Positions 1 through 9,747 of a stretch of DNA of 64,000 bases are shown here, one piece after another. The notes under the pieces are model-generated. The model was not told the DNA's origin, did not search any database, and worked only from the letters and a program-made list of their open reading frames with translations. Position numbers and translations under genes: made by a program. Numbering within the stretch: position 1 is the first letter of the stretch; every line of letters begins with the position of its first letter. Source of the DNA: CAYMDS01 sp964576705 (GTDB lineage Bacteria; Patescibacteriota; Microgenomatia; Levybacterales; UBA12049); the NCBI GenBank assembly GCA_964576705.1, contig CAZNVI010000001.1, forward strand, positions 1-64,000, written 5' to 3'.

Positions 1-36
1 TGAGTAATTTCCACTTTTTAAGAATACTCATATTCC

Positions 37-498
37 TTAATTGGGAAGTTCTATGGTGTCCCCTTCTTTAATACCTAATTTTTTAGCAGAACCTGCATTT
101 AATTCAAGCACGCGATTAGATGGGGTTTTAGGGGTATATAGAGTTAAGTTAGTTGGATCCTCATCAGTCATGGGCTTGGCATTTTCGTGGATTGTGACTA
201 CTTTTTTATCATTTAAAAAGATGATATCTATGGGAAAACTAACATCTTTCATCCAAAAAGAGTAATTCCCTGGTTTTTCGAATACGAATAGCATACCGCT
301 ATTCTCTGCCAATCTTTCCCGTCCTGATAAGCCTTTCTCTTGTTCTTTTGTAGTATCTGCAATTTCAAGTTGTATTCTTTTACCTTTTAATACAAGAGTT
401 TTTCCGCCTGTAAAGGATTGGACGTTTGAGAAAGCGAAATAAGCTAAGCCTATGAGTATTACTAAAATTACAGCGAAAATAAAAATGTTTCTATTCAT
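37..498 (-). CDS. Membrane-anchored DUF192 family protein
   Basis: A 153-residue protein with an N-terminal hydrophobic anchor or signal (about residues 5-25) followed by a full DUF192 domain. Visible family landmarks are GLSGR (56-60), GMLFVF (68-73) and FWMKDVSFPIDIIF (81-94). DUF192 proteins are small beta-rich extracytoplasmic proteins of unsettled function. The gene is the last of a minus-strand run after the cytidylyltransferase-like gene (12 nt gap) and the VanW gene, so it probably shares their transcript. The family call is firm; the function is unknown. Confidence 0.85.
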   Translation of the reverse strand: MNRNIFIFAVILVILIGLAYFAFSNVQSFTGGKTLVLKGKRIQLEIADTTKEQEKGLSGRERLAENSGMLFVFEKPGNYSFWMKDVSFPIDIIFLNDKKVVTIHENAKPMTDEDPTNLTLYTPKTPSNRVLELNAGSAKKLGIKEGDTIELPN

Positions 499-510
499 AT
501 ATCTACAAAT

Positions 511-999
511 TTATAGACCTTTTTTCAATAATTGCGCTATTTTTGATGTTGAATGGTTTTTAATTCTGTCTAAAACATCAACTACCTTACTTCCAATTAG
601 CTCTGCCTGGCGTTCTTTATGATGTCTTCCAGGATCGCCTACTGTTGTGGCGATTATATCAGGTTTAAGCTCAGAAATCATCTGATCGTATTGAGAGTCA
701 CTCTTAAAATGAGAAAGGGTTACGACATAATCTATTTGTGTGAAACTAGCGAGGATTAATGCCCGATTTTGCTGGGTATTGATCGGCCTATCCCCTCCTT
801 TTAATTTCCTGATATGTCCATCGCTCTCTAGTAGGACCATTAGTCTATCTCCCTGCTTTTTTGCTTCTTTTAGAAATGAGATGTGTCCTTTGTGGATTAT
901 GTCAAAACAACCGCCGATAATAACCAACTTTATATTTTGCGTATGTAATTTTTTTGCGATGAATATTGCATCATTAAGGTTTAGGATTTTGCTATTCAT
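511..999 (-). CDS. Cytidylyltransferase-like nucleotidyltransferase (RfaE-C/TagD type)
   Basis: A 162-residue single-domain protein of the HIGH nucleotidyltransferase superfamily. The signature CFDIIHKGH lies at residues 31-39 and the tail NHSTSKIAQ resembles the end of the RfaE C-terminal domain. Relatives transfer CMP or AMP onto a phosphorylated sugar, polyol or cofactor precursor. The start codon overlaps the VanW stop (ATGA), indicating translational coupling. The substrate cannot be read from sequence; an envelope-related activated sugar or polyol is an inference from the neighbours. Confidence 0.8.
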   Translation of the reverse strand: MNSKILNLNDAIFIAKKLHTQNIKLVIIGGCFDIIHKGHISFLKEAKKQGDRLMVLLESDGHIRKLKGGDRPINTQQNRALILASFTQIDYVVTLSHFKSDSQYDQMISELKPDIIATTVGDPGRHHKERQAELIGSKVVDVLDRIKNHSTSKIAQLLKKGL

Positions 1000-2441
1000 T
1001 CCTTAGTCCCTCTCATATATACAGCCTGCCAAGGGCGGTAGTTAGATGAGAATTTATCGTTAATTATTACTTTTCCGTCTTTTTTGACAACTCGGGTGAA
1101 GTATACATTCGCGCCTGAAACGGCAAAGTCTACTTGTTTAGTTTCACCTTTTGGCAATGTGGGATCATCTATGTATAATGGCTCAGGTGAAGATGTGACG
1201 GAGTTAACCACAGGCTTTGAGATAGTTACTTCCCTGTCATCGCGGGTTCCATATAATTCAAATATCAAATTGCCAGTATCCGGGTTTGTTTCTGTTCTAA
1301 CCAGTAAATGATGCTTAGTGTCGTTTTTAAATTTAAAATCAACCGTGGGTACATATATAGCTGCATCTAGCCCTGGTCCCCCGTCCTGCTCGTAGTAACT
1401 TACCCTATAGGCATGTGCGTTACGTTCTGCTATGGGTAAGCCTGCATCTAAAACCGCCCTGAAAAAGGTGGTTGAGACTTGACAGACTCCTCCGCCATCA
1501 CCAAGGACTGTGCGGCCATTTTGGATTACATAAGCTTGTTTATAGCCTGTAAATGTGGATATATCACCGATGGCTTTATTGAATGAAAAAACTTCATCGG
1601 GTTTTATTAATATACCGTTTAATCTGTCAGCCGCAAGGGCTATGTTATACATTCTATTCGGGATAGAGCCGACAAAAAGTGACGATCCTCTGCCCACAAG
1701 CTCTTTAATTCCGAAATTATTTGCTTTTTCTGTCGTGATTTTGGGGTAAAGTATTTTTATCGGGATATTGATAGTAACATTTTGTGGTCTATTCGACTTT
1801 ATAAGGGTTAAGGTTTTAGCTGACAGTCTTCTTTTTAGTTCTTCTGTATCTATATCCTGGCCGTCGGAAGATGTTGTAAATTCGACTACTTTTCCGTCCT
1901 CGAAGATGAATCGTGCATCAATAGGTTCTTTGTGGAACCCTGTGCGTATAGGGTCAATAATTTCAATCAAATTATCCTGATCATATGCATATGACGGCTG
2001 TAAATTGATACCGTACAGATATGAAGAAATTACCAAGCTGAAATTAGAAAGAAAATTTGACGACCTTCCGACACTAAATGCTTGACTTGCAAGTAAATTT
2101 TCGTTATAGCCGAAATCTAATTCAGAAGCAGAGATAGTCGCTACTTGATCCTCTAGTCTTAAATGAAATATAGATTTTTGAATCGCTTTATTTTTTGTAT
2201 CATAGTACTCCTCTACTTCTTCTTTTGTTTTGCCTCCAAATTCTATATTGTCGACATAAACCCCGGGGAAAACTACGTTTTTATAAGCGTTTTTATATAT
2301 TATGTAGGTAAAGCTGATAAAGAAAAATAGTCCTATAACAGCACCGCTAAAAAACCAAAAATACCCTTTAAATACTTTTACAAGCAAATTTCTGTCTAGA
2401 GCCGGTAATTTTTTAAGCCTTGGAAAGTCGGGAAAAGCCAT
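996..2441 (-). CDS. VanW family protein with N-terminal membrane anchor
   Basis: A 481-residue protein. It has a short cytoplasmic N-terminus, one transmembrane helix (about 27-49), a PG_binding_4-like extracytoplasmic region, then a VanW domain (about 250-400) with the hallmark GDGGGVCQVSTTF at 314-326 and NAHAYRVSYY further on, and a C-terminal beta-rich segment. VanW proteins are wall-associated in Gram-positive and CPR bacteria, and their biochemical role is unresolved. The gene diverges from the solute-binding protein gene across only 47 nt, where a minus-strand TATAAT (about 2466-2471) fits its promoter. Confidence 0.85.
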   Translation of the reverse strand: MAFPDFPRLKKLPALDRNLLVKVFKGYFWFFSGAVIGLFFFISFTYIIYKNAYKNVVFPGVYVDNIEFGGKTKEEVEEYYDTKNKAIQKSIFHLRLEDQVATISASELDFGYNENLLASQAFSVGRSSNFLSNFSLVISSYLYGINLQPSYAYDQDNLIEIIDPIRTGFHKEPIDARFIFEDGKVVEFTTSSDGQDIDTEELKRRLSAKTLTLIKSNRPQNVTINIPIKILYPKITTEKANNFGIKELVGRGSSLFVGSIPNRMYNIALAADRLNGILIKPDEVFSFNKAIGDISTFTGYKQAYVIQNGRTVLGDGGGVCQVSTTFFRAVLDAGLPIAERNAHAYRVSYYEQDGGPGLDAAIYVPTVDFKFKNDTKHHLLVRTETNPDTGNLIFELYGTRDDREVTISKPVVNSVTSSPEPLYIDDPTLPKGETKQVDFAVSGANVYFTRVVKKDGKVIINDKFSSNYRPWQAVYMRGTKE

Positions 2442-2488
2442 TTTGTTGCTATAAATGCAAAGAATATTATACTATAAAAACGAGGGCT

Positions 2489-4090
2489 ATGGACGAAAAT
2501 ACAATCTTTGATAACAACAATAATCAATCTTCTACTACTATTCCTGCCAAGGATACACCTTCGAAGATATCTGTTCAGGATTTATACGGGTCATCTAATG
2601 TAGAACCTGTAATTTCCCAAACGCCACTGCAGAATATAGAACAACCTGTCGTCAGTCCGCAAACTGATGTCGTTTCTAACGTAGAATCTATTCAAGCACC
2701 CGTACAGCAAGCCGAGGTTCAATATAGTCAGCAATCTTCCTTAAGTCCTGTTAAATCACTTCTGGGAAATAAAAAATTAGTCATAGGACTTGCAGTAGGA
2801 TTTATTTTAGTATTCCTTGTTATGGTTGGAATAATCTCACGATTTTTCGGGTCGGGAAACGGATCGGGAGCCGGAAATGCCACCTTAACTTACTGGGGAT
2901 TATGGGAAGAAAATAGGACTATGGAAGCGATCATTGACGATTTTGAGAAAAAAAACCCCGGGATTAAGATAAAGTACGAAAAACAGGATCCTGAGAAGTA
3001 TAAAGAACGTTTACTAACTAGAGTTAAGAATGGAACCGAGGCGCCTGATATATTTACCTTTCATAATTCTTGGGTTCCCACATTAACAAACACGTCAGAT
3101 AATATTTTAGCCCCATTATCTAAAGATGTAATTTCAGTTGATGAATTTAAAAATAGTTACTACCCGATCATTCAGAAAGATTTAACTAAAAAAGGTGCCA
3201 TTTACGGCTTGCCCCAAGGAGTAGATACAATCGCTCTGTTTATAAATAAAGATATTTTTACTGCAGCAGGAGTTAAGACTCCGTCTACTTGGGAAGAATT
3301 TAATACGGCAGCAAAATCACTAACAGTGAAGGATAGCAATGGAAAGTTAAAAACTGCGGGTGTTGCTTTAGGTACCTTTGATAATATTACACATGCATCA
3401 GATGTCGTAGCATTGCTCATGGCAACAAACGGAGTAAATTTAGATGAGATCGATGGAGAAAAAGAGTATTTGACTGGTGCCATTAATTACTATTCTACCT
3501 TTGCTAAAGGTGATGATTCTGTTTGGGATAATACTTTGATCAATTCCCGGGAAATGTTCGCTAGTGGTAATTTAGGTATGTATTTCGGATACTCATGGGA
3601 TATATTTGTATTGAATTCACTAAACAAAGATCTTAAATTTGAAGTACATCCGGTACCTTATCTGCCGAGGGAAAATGGTGCTCAGAATAAAGTCACTATA
3701 GCAAGCTATTGGGCTAATGGAGTTTCCTTAAAGGGGAAACATCAAAAAGAAGCATTTCTGTTTTTGAAATATTTAGGAGAAAAAGAAACCTTACAAAAAA
3801 TCTATACAGAAGCAAGTAAGCTACGAGGCTTCGGAATGCCATATGCAAGAAAGGATTTAGCGGCAAGCTTGTCAAATAATCTCATGGTTTATCCCTTCAG
3901 TAACCAAGCTGACTATGCGGTCTCAACTTATTTTTCAAGTGATACATACGATTCACTTTATAACGGTCCGTTAAATGACTATTTAGGCAACACGATTCGT
4001 GAGCAAATCACAGGGGGTGTGACTGCAGATGAATCAATAGACACTTTGCTAAAAGGAGTGAACCAGGTGAGAGCACAGGCTTTAAGATGA
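2489..4090 (+). CDS. Membrane-anchored extracellular solute-binding protein (family 1)
   Basis: 533 residues from the ATG at 2489. A longer in-frame extension to 2420 would run into the divergent promoter region and reads as non-native. The order is: an N/Q/S/P-rich cytoplasmic region (1-95), one transmembrane helix (97-119), then a family-1 solute-binding domain starting with TLTYWGLWEENRTMEAI. Relatives bind sugars or oligosaccharides for ABC importers. Here a helix replaces the usual lipobox, and no permease or ATPase of that class is adjacent, so it is an orphan binding protein in this window. The ligand is unknown. Confidence 0.85.
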   Translation: MDENTIFDNNNNQSSTTIPAKDTPSKISVQDLYGSSNVEPVISQTPLQNIEQPVVSPQTDVVSNVESIQAPVQQAEVQYSQQSSLSPVKSLLGNKKLVIGLAVGFILVFLVMVGIISRFFGSGNGSGAGNATLTYWGLWEENRTMEAIIDDFEKKNPGIKIKYEKQDPEKYKERLLTRVKNGTEAPDIFTFHNSWVPTLTNTSDNILAPLSKDVISVDEFKNSYYPIIQKDLTKKGAIYGLPQGVDTIALFINKDIFTAAGVKTPSTWEEFNTAAKSLTVKDSNGKLKTAGVALGTFDNITHASDVVALLMATNGVNLDEIDGEKEYLTGAINYYSTFAKGDDSVWDNTLINSREMFASGNLGMYFGYSWDIFVLNSLNKDLKFEVHPVPYLPRENGAQNKVTIASYWANGVSLKGKHQKEAFLFLKYLGEKETLQKIYTEASKLRGFGMPYARKDLAASLSNNLMVYPFSNQADYAVSTYFSSDTYDSLYNGPLNDYLGNTIREQITGGVTADESIDTLLKGVNQVRAQALR

Positions 4091-4104
4091 TTCCATTTTG
4101 AAAT

Positions 4105-5163
4105 ATGTCTGAATTAAAGTATTCAAATATTAAGGATTGCATGAATGCTATAACGCAAACTATTTTATATAGTGATGTTTTTGGTTTTCCGTTAAGTAAA
4201 AGAGAATTGTGGTACTTTCTGAAAAGTCCTACTAAGATCTCGAAATCAGATTTTTCAATCGCATTTGAAAAATTGCCAAAAGAAGTTTTAAAAATTCGCG
4301 GATATTATTGTTTATCGAATAGACTTGCGACAGTCGTTCAAAGAATTGACAGAAAAAGTTTCAACAGGGATAAATATATGGTTGCAAAGTCTGCAGCGTC
4401 AATATTATCCAAGATTCCTACAGTTATTTTTATAGGTATAAGCGGTAGTTTAGCATTAGGAAATGCCAAGAAAGATGATGATATAGATCTTTTCGTCGTG
4501 ACAAGAAAAAACACCATCTGGATCACGCGCTTAGTTAGTTTGGTGATATTGCAGACTTTAGGTTTAAGGAGAAAGAGGCTTTCAGTGGAAACTGCGAATA
4601 AAGTATGCATGAACATGTTTATAGATGAAGAAAACCTTGTGCTGCCAAAAGCTCGACACGATGTTTATACAGCTCATGAGATAGCACAGCTAAAGCCTTT
4701 AGTGGATAAAAACAATACTTATAACAGATTCCTGTTGGCGAATGAATGGGTAAATATGTTCATGCCGAATGTACTCAAGGTCGCTTTTAAGAAATCAAAG
4801 AAATTTAAGTTTTCCAAAACAAGTTCCAGATTTGTATATCGGATACTTAACGCTTATATTAATTATATTTTTGCAAACGTAATTACAGAAAATATTGCTA
4901 AGGTTATTCAGCGTAATAAAATAAAAATGCACACTACGAATGAAACTATAAGTGATTCGCTTCTTGCCTTTCACCCCAAAGATTATAGGTTGGTTGTGTT
5001 GTCAAAATATAAAGAAAAATTAAAAAATAAGTCATTTTCAAGAATACTTCATACTTATGATACGCAGGTGTTATCGCGGTCTCGACTTAGTAGGGAGCGA
5101 CAATTCCATGAGATTACCCGCCCACCAGTAAAGAAGAACTTAAGAAGTTACCGTTTCCCGTAA
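4105..5163 (+). CDS. Predicted nucleotidyltransferase (pol-beta superfamily)
   Basis: A 352-residue protein. Residues 1-90 look like a helical or winged-helix region. The pol-beta-type signature GSLALGNAKKDDDIDLF lies at 114-130, with the paired acidic residues that bind metal in this fold. The C-terminal half is lysine-rich and helical with no family I can name. It begins 14 nt after the solute-binding protein gene, so the two are probably co-transcribed. Relatives include MNT-type antitoxins and tRNA or antibiotic nucleotidyltransferases, but the length and N-terminal region fit none of these well. The substrate is unknown. Confidence 0.65.
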   Translation: MSELKYSNIKDCMNAITQTILYSDVFGFPLSKRELWYFLKSPTKISKSDFSIAFEKLPKEVLKIRGYYCLSNRLATVVQRIDRKSFNRDKYMVAKSAASILSKIPTVIFIGISGSLALGNAKKDDDIDLFVVTRKNTIWITRLVSLVILQTLGLRRKRLSVETANKVCMNMFIDEENLVLPKARHDVYTAHEIAQLKPLVDKNNTYNRFLLANEWVNMFMPNVLKVAFKKSKKFKFSKTSSRFVYRILNAYINYIFANVITENIAKVIQRNKIKMHTTNETISDSLLAFHPKDYRLVVLSKYKEKLKNKSFSRILHTYDTQVLSRSRLSRERQFHEITRPPVKKNLRSYRFP

Positions 5164-5200
5164 GCTTGTGTTTGTAAATGAGCTTTGTTACTATGATAAT

Positions 5201-5587
5201 ATGAAGTCTATTGCCAAGTTTTTATTAGCTTTCTTTTTAATATTTGTTGTTTTCGTACCCAGTAGCATTAATGCACAGATTACACCGTCTCCAGCCCTTG
5301 ATCCTGGTTGTATTGAAACTGATTTAGGTTGTGTTAAATCAGGAGACCCGCTTTATTTTGTTACCCAATATTATAAATTCGGCTTAGGTATTGTTGGTGG
5401 GTTTGCCGTGCTTTTGATTATTTTCGGAAGCTATCAGATCCTTGTATCCCGTGGTAATCCTAAGCTTCTTAATGATGGCAAAACAATAATTGCGTATGCC
5501 ATAAGCGGTTTATTGCTCGCAATCTTCGGCTATTTATTTATTGAGGTAATCGCGGGAGACATATTAAAGATTCCCGCATTTTTGTAG
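5201..5587 (+). CDS. VirB2/TrbC-like small membrane protein (pilin-like)
   Basis: 128 residues from the ATG at 5201. That start gives a clean signal peptide (MKSIAKF then a hydrophobic core, likely cleaved after SINA at residue 25); a GTG at 5168 is in frame but would spoil it. The mature protein has two hydrophobic helices (about 57-79 and 94-118) separated by a short basic loop, which is the VirB2/TrbC pilin layout. Two cysteines (37, 44) lie before the first helix. It sits 8 nt before the VirB6-like gene. The type IV secretion assignment rests on topology and neighbour only. Confidence 0.6.
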   Translation: MKSIAKFLLAFFLIFVVFVPSSINAQITPSPALDPGCIETDLGCVKSGDPLYFVTQYYKFGLGIVGGFAVLLIIFGSYQILVSRGNPKLLNDGKTIIAYAISGLLLAIFGYLFIEVIAGDILKIPAFL

Positions 5588-5595
5588 CAATAGTT

Positions 5596-8500
5596 ATGAA
5601 AAAAATTCTGCCTATATTAACCGGATTTTGTCTGTGCATTGTATTTTTATTTACTGCACTTAGTCCTGTTTTTGCAGCTGCAGAACCGTTTCCTTCGCCT
5701 GATGTTCCGTATACCGAAGATCCTGAAGTTAATTTCGTAGGAAAAACAGATGCGCGGGCTGTTCAATTCCTTAACTGGACATTACAAAATTACGAATGGG
5801 CTTGTTATGTAGATCCTAGCGCTGCGCCTGGACCCACAGATCCGTTATCCACAGGTACTAGAAAGTGTAATAACGAAGCTAATCCGCTTATTAAGTTTTG
5901 GATTACGATTCGAAATATAGTATATGCATTGTTTGCCTTAATTGTATTAGCTACAGCATTTGTTTTGATGGCGACAAGAGGTAAGAGCTTGACCTTAAAG
6001 CGATTCTTACCCCGTTTTGTCGCTGTGGTTTTGCTGGTTACCCTCTCATATTCGCTTATACAATTTATCTATACCACTGTAGATATTATTCAGGGGTTTT
6101 TCCTCACAAAACAACCGGCAACACCGAGTAGTCCACGCGAACTTATAAGTGCTATAGACTTGCTCTATGTCGGTTGGGATTATGAATATTTCCGCGGGCT
6201 TCGTAAGGTTCATCCATATTTCGACGAAGCAGTTTTCGTTAATTTATTACTTGCACGTCTCACAGCTGTTACGTATTATGCGATGACAGGAGTGCTGATA
6301 ATCAGGAAAATTATTCTCTGGTTCTTTATCGTACTATCGCCTGTATTTCCTATTTTATTACTTTATTACCCTGTGCGAAACACTGCGAAAATTTGGATAG
6401 GCGAATTCTTCCGTTGGTTACTATACGCACCTCTTTTTACGATATTTCTTTCCGGTCTTGTATCTATTTGGAAAACTCCGACGATGAACGGAAGTGGTAT
6501 TCCGTTAATATTCAATTTCGCCAATGTAAATACAAGTTTTACATATCCTACAGCTACAAATGTATTACTAGGCGGACCGGGACAAACCGTAACGGCTACT
6601 AATAATTTAAATACACCGGATACATTTGCACTTTATGTAGTCGCGTTAATTATGTTATGGGTAGTAATACTCTTGCCTTTTATTTTACTTCAGATCTTTC
6701 TTGATTACCTTAATAATTTCTCATTTGAAGAAAGCCCGGCTATGGCTAAACTGATCAATACAAGCTATATGTTGTTGAATAAAGCTCCGCCTGTTCCTAT
6801 AAATCCTATACCTTCACCCGGTTCGACAGGTATGGCAAAGCAGCTGCCTTTCGCTAAATATGGGGCTACAAAGAGTCTTCCCATTTCAGAAGAGCCTCCT
6901 TTCGGCGCTGCTAAGCAAATGCCTATAACTGTACCCATGGGAGTTGCTATGCAAACACAGATATCAAATCCAGTTTCTATGGCGCAAGCCTCAGTTAATG
7001 CTGAGATATTAAATGCCACTAACATATCGCTTCCTACTATTCGGGATATCGCATCCTTTGAGCGCCAGATTATTTCAAATAAGGAATCTACAAATATATC
7101 AAAAACTCATGAGGCACTTCGAGGCCTAGCAAATCCTTCAACTATACAAAATGAGATTGAGAGAGACAGATTTGTTCAACTTAAAGAACGCTTGGTAAAA
7201 GAGAGTCAAGCCGGAAACAATGTAGCCAATTCCATACTTTCAGCTATGAATGCAGTGAGTAGCACATCGAACGTCTCGCAAATATCGAACCAAAATATTA
7301 AGCAGATAAAGAATCTTCGCAATACTTTGACTAATATCACCAATCCGCAAAAAATTGAAACTGGAATTGATAAAGAACGCATCACAAGTCTTCACGATAG
7401 CTTAGTTAAAGAAAGTGAGAAAGGTAATATTTCAGCAACTACGATACTTGCCGCGAAAGAGAATACTACCATACGTGAATTACAAAGTATTAAAGACCAG
7501 CTCACAAGAGAGAGCATGCAGGGGAACAGTACCTCAACAGCACTATTAGCAACATCGTTTACTAAGGAACATGAGTCGGTCCTAAAAAACGTTTTAACAC
7601 AAGTCGCAAGTCCGCAAACAGCTTCAGGTGTCGATAAAGAACGCATCACAAGTCTTCACGATAGCTTAGTTAAAGAAAGTGAGAAAGGTAATACGCTTGC
7701 TACATCTATATTATCAACTAAAGAAACAGCCACATCTAATGAAATACATGATATGAAAGAAAAACTTATTGAAGCAACGCTTCAAGGAAACCAGAGCGCG
7801 GCATCAATACTATCTACTGCTATAACGAGGATTGATTCTGCAAGTACTCAAAAAGTAATGCAGCAATTAGCGAATCCGAGTTCGATTACCAATTCTGTAT
7901 CAAAAGAAAAATATGAGAAAGTGAAAGAAAAACTTACCCAAGCTGGGGGACAAGGTAATCAGTTTGCCGCTAATATGCTTTCAAAGATGGAAAGCGTATC
8001 TAAAGAAGAAACTGATTTAAATACAGCTGTGAATACTAAAGAAATGGAATCTGTCAAAGCGCAGTTGCTTGATGCGAAAGAGAAAGGTGAGCCTCTGGCT
8101 ACTGACATTCTTAATTTGTTCACCGCAGAAGGAAGTGTGCAAGAAGGTGTAATTTCGTCCGAATCTAACAGGATTCAGACTGTAAGTGTTGAGGATTACG
8201 AGGCAGTTAAAAAAATGTGGCAGGAAAACTATAAAGACATGGAAGTTCCGGAAGGAACTATGGATAGAAAAGCATGGATCAGCGATGAGGTCTCTGATAT
8301 CGATAATATACTTTCACTTTTAGATTCGAATGATCAGGAGAAGATACAAGAAGGAATGAGGGAAGTTGGTAATGTATTACCTTTCTTGATGCTTGGTGGA
8401 TTCAGTCAGAGTGAAATTATTTCGTATCTCAAGGCGAAAAAAGAAGCAGGTAAATCTATAATCGATGAGATTAATTCGGAAGATGAGACTCTTGTTTCAG

Positions 8501-9633
8501 TTGAAAAACATACTACGACACAAGCTGCTATGACACAGGCGGCGAGCATAGATGATTCATCAGACGATGAATCATCTTTAGCTTCAGATTCAGTTTCAGC
8601 ATCTAAACTTAATGTGAGCACCGAACTTTTGGAATTGGTTAATCTTCCACTGCCTACGATTCGCGATTTGATGTCTTATGAAGTCGCAATGAAGTCTGAC
8701 AAGTCAGATGTGAAAGAGAACCTATTACGATTAAAAGAAAGATTACGCTCAATTGAAAATCCCGATTCTGTAATAGACGGGGAAGAAAAAAATAAAGTTT
8801 CTGAAATAAAAAATGATCTAACCCAAAAAAGCGATTCAGGTGATGTTCTTGCGAAAGTTATACTTTCAGCAGCTAAACATGCTGATGAAAGCCTGCCTGA
8901 TACTAGGAATAATCCGGTTTCTCTATTCCATCATTATCTTCTGGAATTGGTGAAGCCTGATGATTATCCTGCAGCAAAAGATAATGAAAGCATTAGGAAA
9001 ATTCATGATGCATTGATTACAGAAGTTGATAAGAAAAACATATTAGCTGATAGGGTTCTAATGGTTACAGATCAAACATCCGGAGATCAAGTACAGGAAT
9101 TGAGAAGTGAGATTAAAAATGAATCAGATGCGGGTAATCCATTGGCACAGCTTGTATGGGAATATGCGCCGAAAGAATCTATCGCCACTGCTCAAGAAGG
9201 CGCAGGTGATCTGATGCTTCCTGAAGTTAACCCGGTTCAAGTTGTAGACGTAAACGATTATGAGGCAGTTCGGGGAATGTGGGAAGATTTTTATAGAAAA
9301 TCTGATGTCCCCTCAGATATTAGCGGAAAAAAAGAATGGCTAATGAATGAAAGTGAGAATATACGATCTACATTGATGCTACTTTCATCAAATGATAAGG
9401 AGAAAGTTCAAGACGGATTGCATCAGGTTTCAAGTCTTCTGACATTCGTATTGCTTGGTGGCTTCAGTCTTTCTGAGATAACAACATATCTTGATGCTAA
9501 ATTAAATGCTGCTAATTCAGTCTTGCGTGAGGTCACAGAAAGCGGATCGACGGATACGTTAGTAGACGTAAATGTCGTAAAAGATACCGTCAGTAATGAT
9601 AAGACGCAGGAGGTAGAAAACGAGCGACAATAA
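5596..9633 (+). CDS. VirB6/TrbL-like polytopic membrane protein with long repeat-rich C-terminal region
   Basis: 1345 residues. A signal peptide (1-28) is followed by about six transmembrane helices up to residue ~370, resembling VirB6/TrbL channel proteins. The remaining ~960 residues are soluble and helical. They contain at least ten copies of a ~28-residue motif (pattern LxxExxxGNxxAxxIL), mostly in residues ~525-850 and again near 1070-1190. Two copies of a ~100-residue domain starting DYEAV (about 865-965 and 1216-1320) and two copies of an LPTIRD block mark an ancient internal duplication. Two 60-nt stretches (7369-7428 and 7633-7692) are identical, implying recent duplication or gene conversion. 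No VirB4-like ATPase is in the window. Confidence 0.65.
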   Translation: MKKILPILTGFCLCIVFLFTALSPVFAAAEPFPSPDVPYTEDPEVNFVGKTDARAVQFLNWTLQNYEWACYVDPSAAPGPTDPLSTGTRKCNNEANPLIKFWITIRNIVYALFALIVLATAFVLMATRGKSLTLKRFLPRFVAVVLLVTLSYSLIQFIYTTVDIIQGFFLTKQPATPSSPRELISAIDLLYVGWDYEYFRGLRKVHPYFDEAVFVNLLLARLTAVTYYAMTGVLIIRKIILWFFIVLSPVFPILLLYYPVRNTAKIWIGEFFRWLLYAPLFTIFLSGLVSIWKTPTMNGSGIPLIFNFANVNTSFTYPTATNVLLGGPGQTVTATNNLNTPDTFALYVVALIMLWVVILLPFILLQIFLDYLNNFSFEESPAMAKLINTSYMLLNKAPPVPINPIPSPGSTGMAKQLPFAKYGATKSLPISEEPPFGAAKQMPITVPMGVAMQTQISNPVSMAQASVNAEILNATNISLPTIRDIASFERQIISNKESTNISKTHEALRGLANPSTIQNEIERDRFVQLKERLVKESQAGNNVANSILSAMNAVSSTSNVSQISNQNIKQIKNLRNTLTNITNPQKIETGIDKERITSLHDSLVKESEKGNISATTILAAKENTTIRELQSIKDQLTRESMQGNSTSTALLATSFTKEHESVLKNVLTQVASPQTASGVDKERITSLHDSLVKESEKGNTLATSILSTKETATSNEIHDMKEKLIEATLQGNQSAASILSTAITRIDSASTQKVMQQLANPSSITNSVSKEKYEKVKEKLTQAGGQGNQFAANMLSKMESVSKEETDLNTAVNTKEMESVKAQLLDAKEKGEPLATDILNLFTAEGSVQEGVISSESNRIQTVSVEDYEAVKKMWQENYKDMEVPEGTMDRKAWISDEVSDIDNILSLLDSNDQEKIQEGMREVGNVLPFLMLGGFSQSEIISYLKAKKEAGKSIIDEINSEDETLVSVEKHTTTQAAMTQAASIDDSSDDESSLASDSVSASKLNVSTELLELVNLPLPTIRDLMSYEVAMKSDKSDVKENLLRLKERLRSIENPDSVIDGEEKNKVSEIKNDLTQKSDSGDVLAKVILSAAKHADESLPDTRNNPVSLFHHYLLELVKPDDYPAAKDNESIRKIHDALITEVDKKNILADRVLMVTDQTSGDQVQELRSEIKNESDAGNPLAQLVWEYAPKESIATAQEGAGDLMLPEVNPVQVVDVNDYEAVRGMWEDFYRKSDVPSDISGKKEWLMNESENIRSTLMLLSSNDKEKVQDGLHQVSSLLTFVLLGGFSLSEITTYLDAKLNAANSVLREVTESGSTDTLVDVNVVKDTVSNDKTQEVENERQ
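7369..7692 (+). repeat. Identical 60-nt direct repeats within the VirB6-like gene
   Basis: Bases 7369-7428 and 7633-7692 are identical over 60 nt, at a period of 264 nt (88 codons, about three 28-29-residue repeat units). The intervening copies are diverged, so this pair was homogenised recently. Confidence 0.9.
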
Positions 9634-9652
9634 ACAAGCTATAAATATAGAC

Positions 9653-9681
9653 TTGACGATTGTGAAAAAAACAGACACAAT
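9653..9681 (+). promoter_or_regulatory. Promoter for the split clp operon
   Basis: TTGACG at 9653-9658, a 17-nt spacer, then CACAAT at 9676-9681. The predicted transcription start (about 9688) coincides with the first base of the palindromic element that fills the leader. Confidence 0.5.
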
Positions 9682-9686
9682 AGATT

Positions 9687-9732
9687 GAGAGTCAAAGTAG
9701 AATTAATTTGTCGCTTTGTCGCTCTGACTCTC
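9687..9732 (+). repeat. 5'-UTR palindromic element upstream of the split clp genes
   Basis: GAGAGTCA (9687-9694) and TGACTCTC (9725-9732) form an 8-bp perfect stem around short repeated words (TTTGTCGCT). It lies between the predicted start of transcription and the ATG at 9748. It must not be translated: the in-frame TTG at 9685 would read through it. Confidence 0.7.
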
Positions 9733-9747
9733 TGTAGCTTTTTAAAT

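Noticed and set aside
5168..5200. A GTG start for the pilin-like gene adding 11 residues
   Set aside because: The ATG at 5201 gives a clean signal peptide; the extension does not.
5201..9633. An integrated conjugative element
   Set aside because: VirB2/VirB6-like proteins are present, but no relaxase, coupling protein, VirB4, integrase or att repeat was seen.
9685..9747. An N-terminal extension of the first clp gene from a TTG
   Set aside because: It would translate a palindromic leader element; the predicted transcription start lies at about 9688, inside it.
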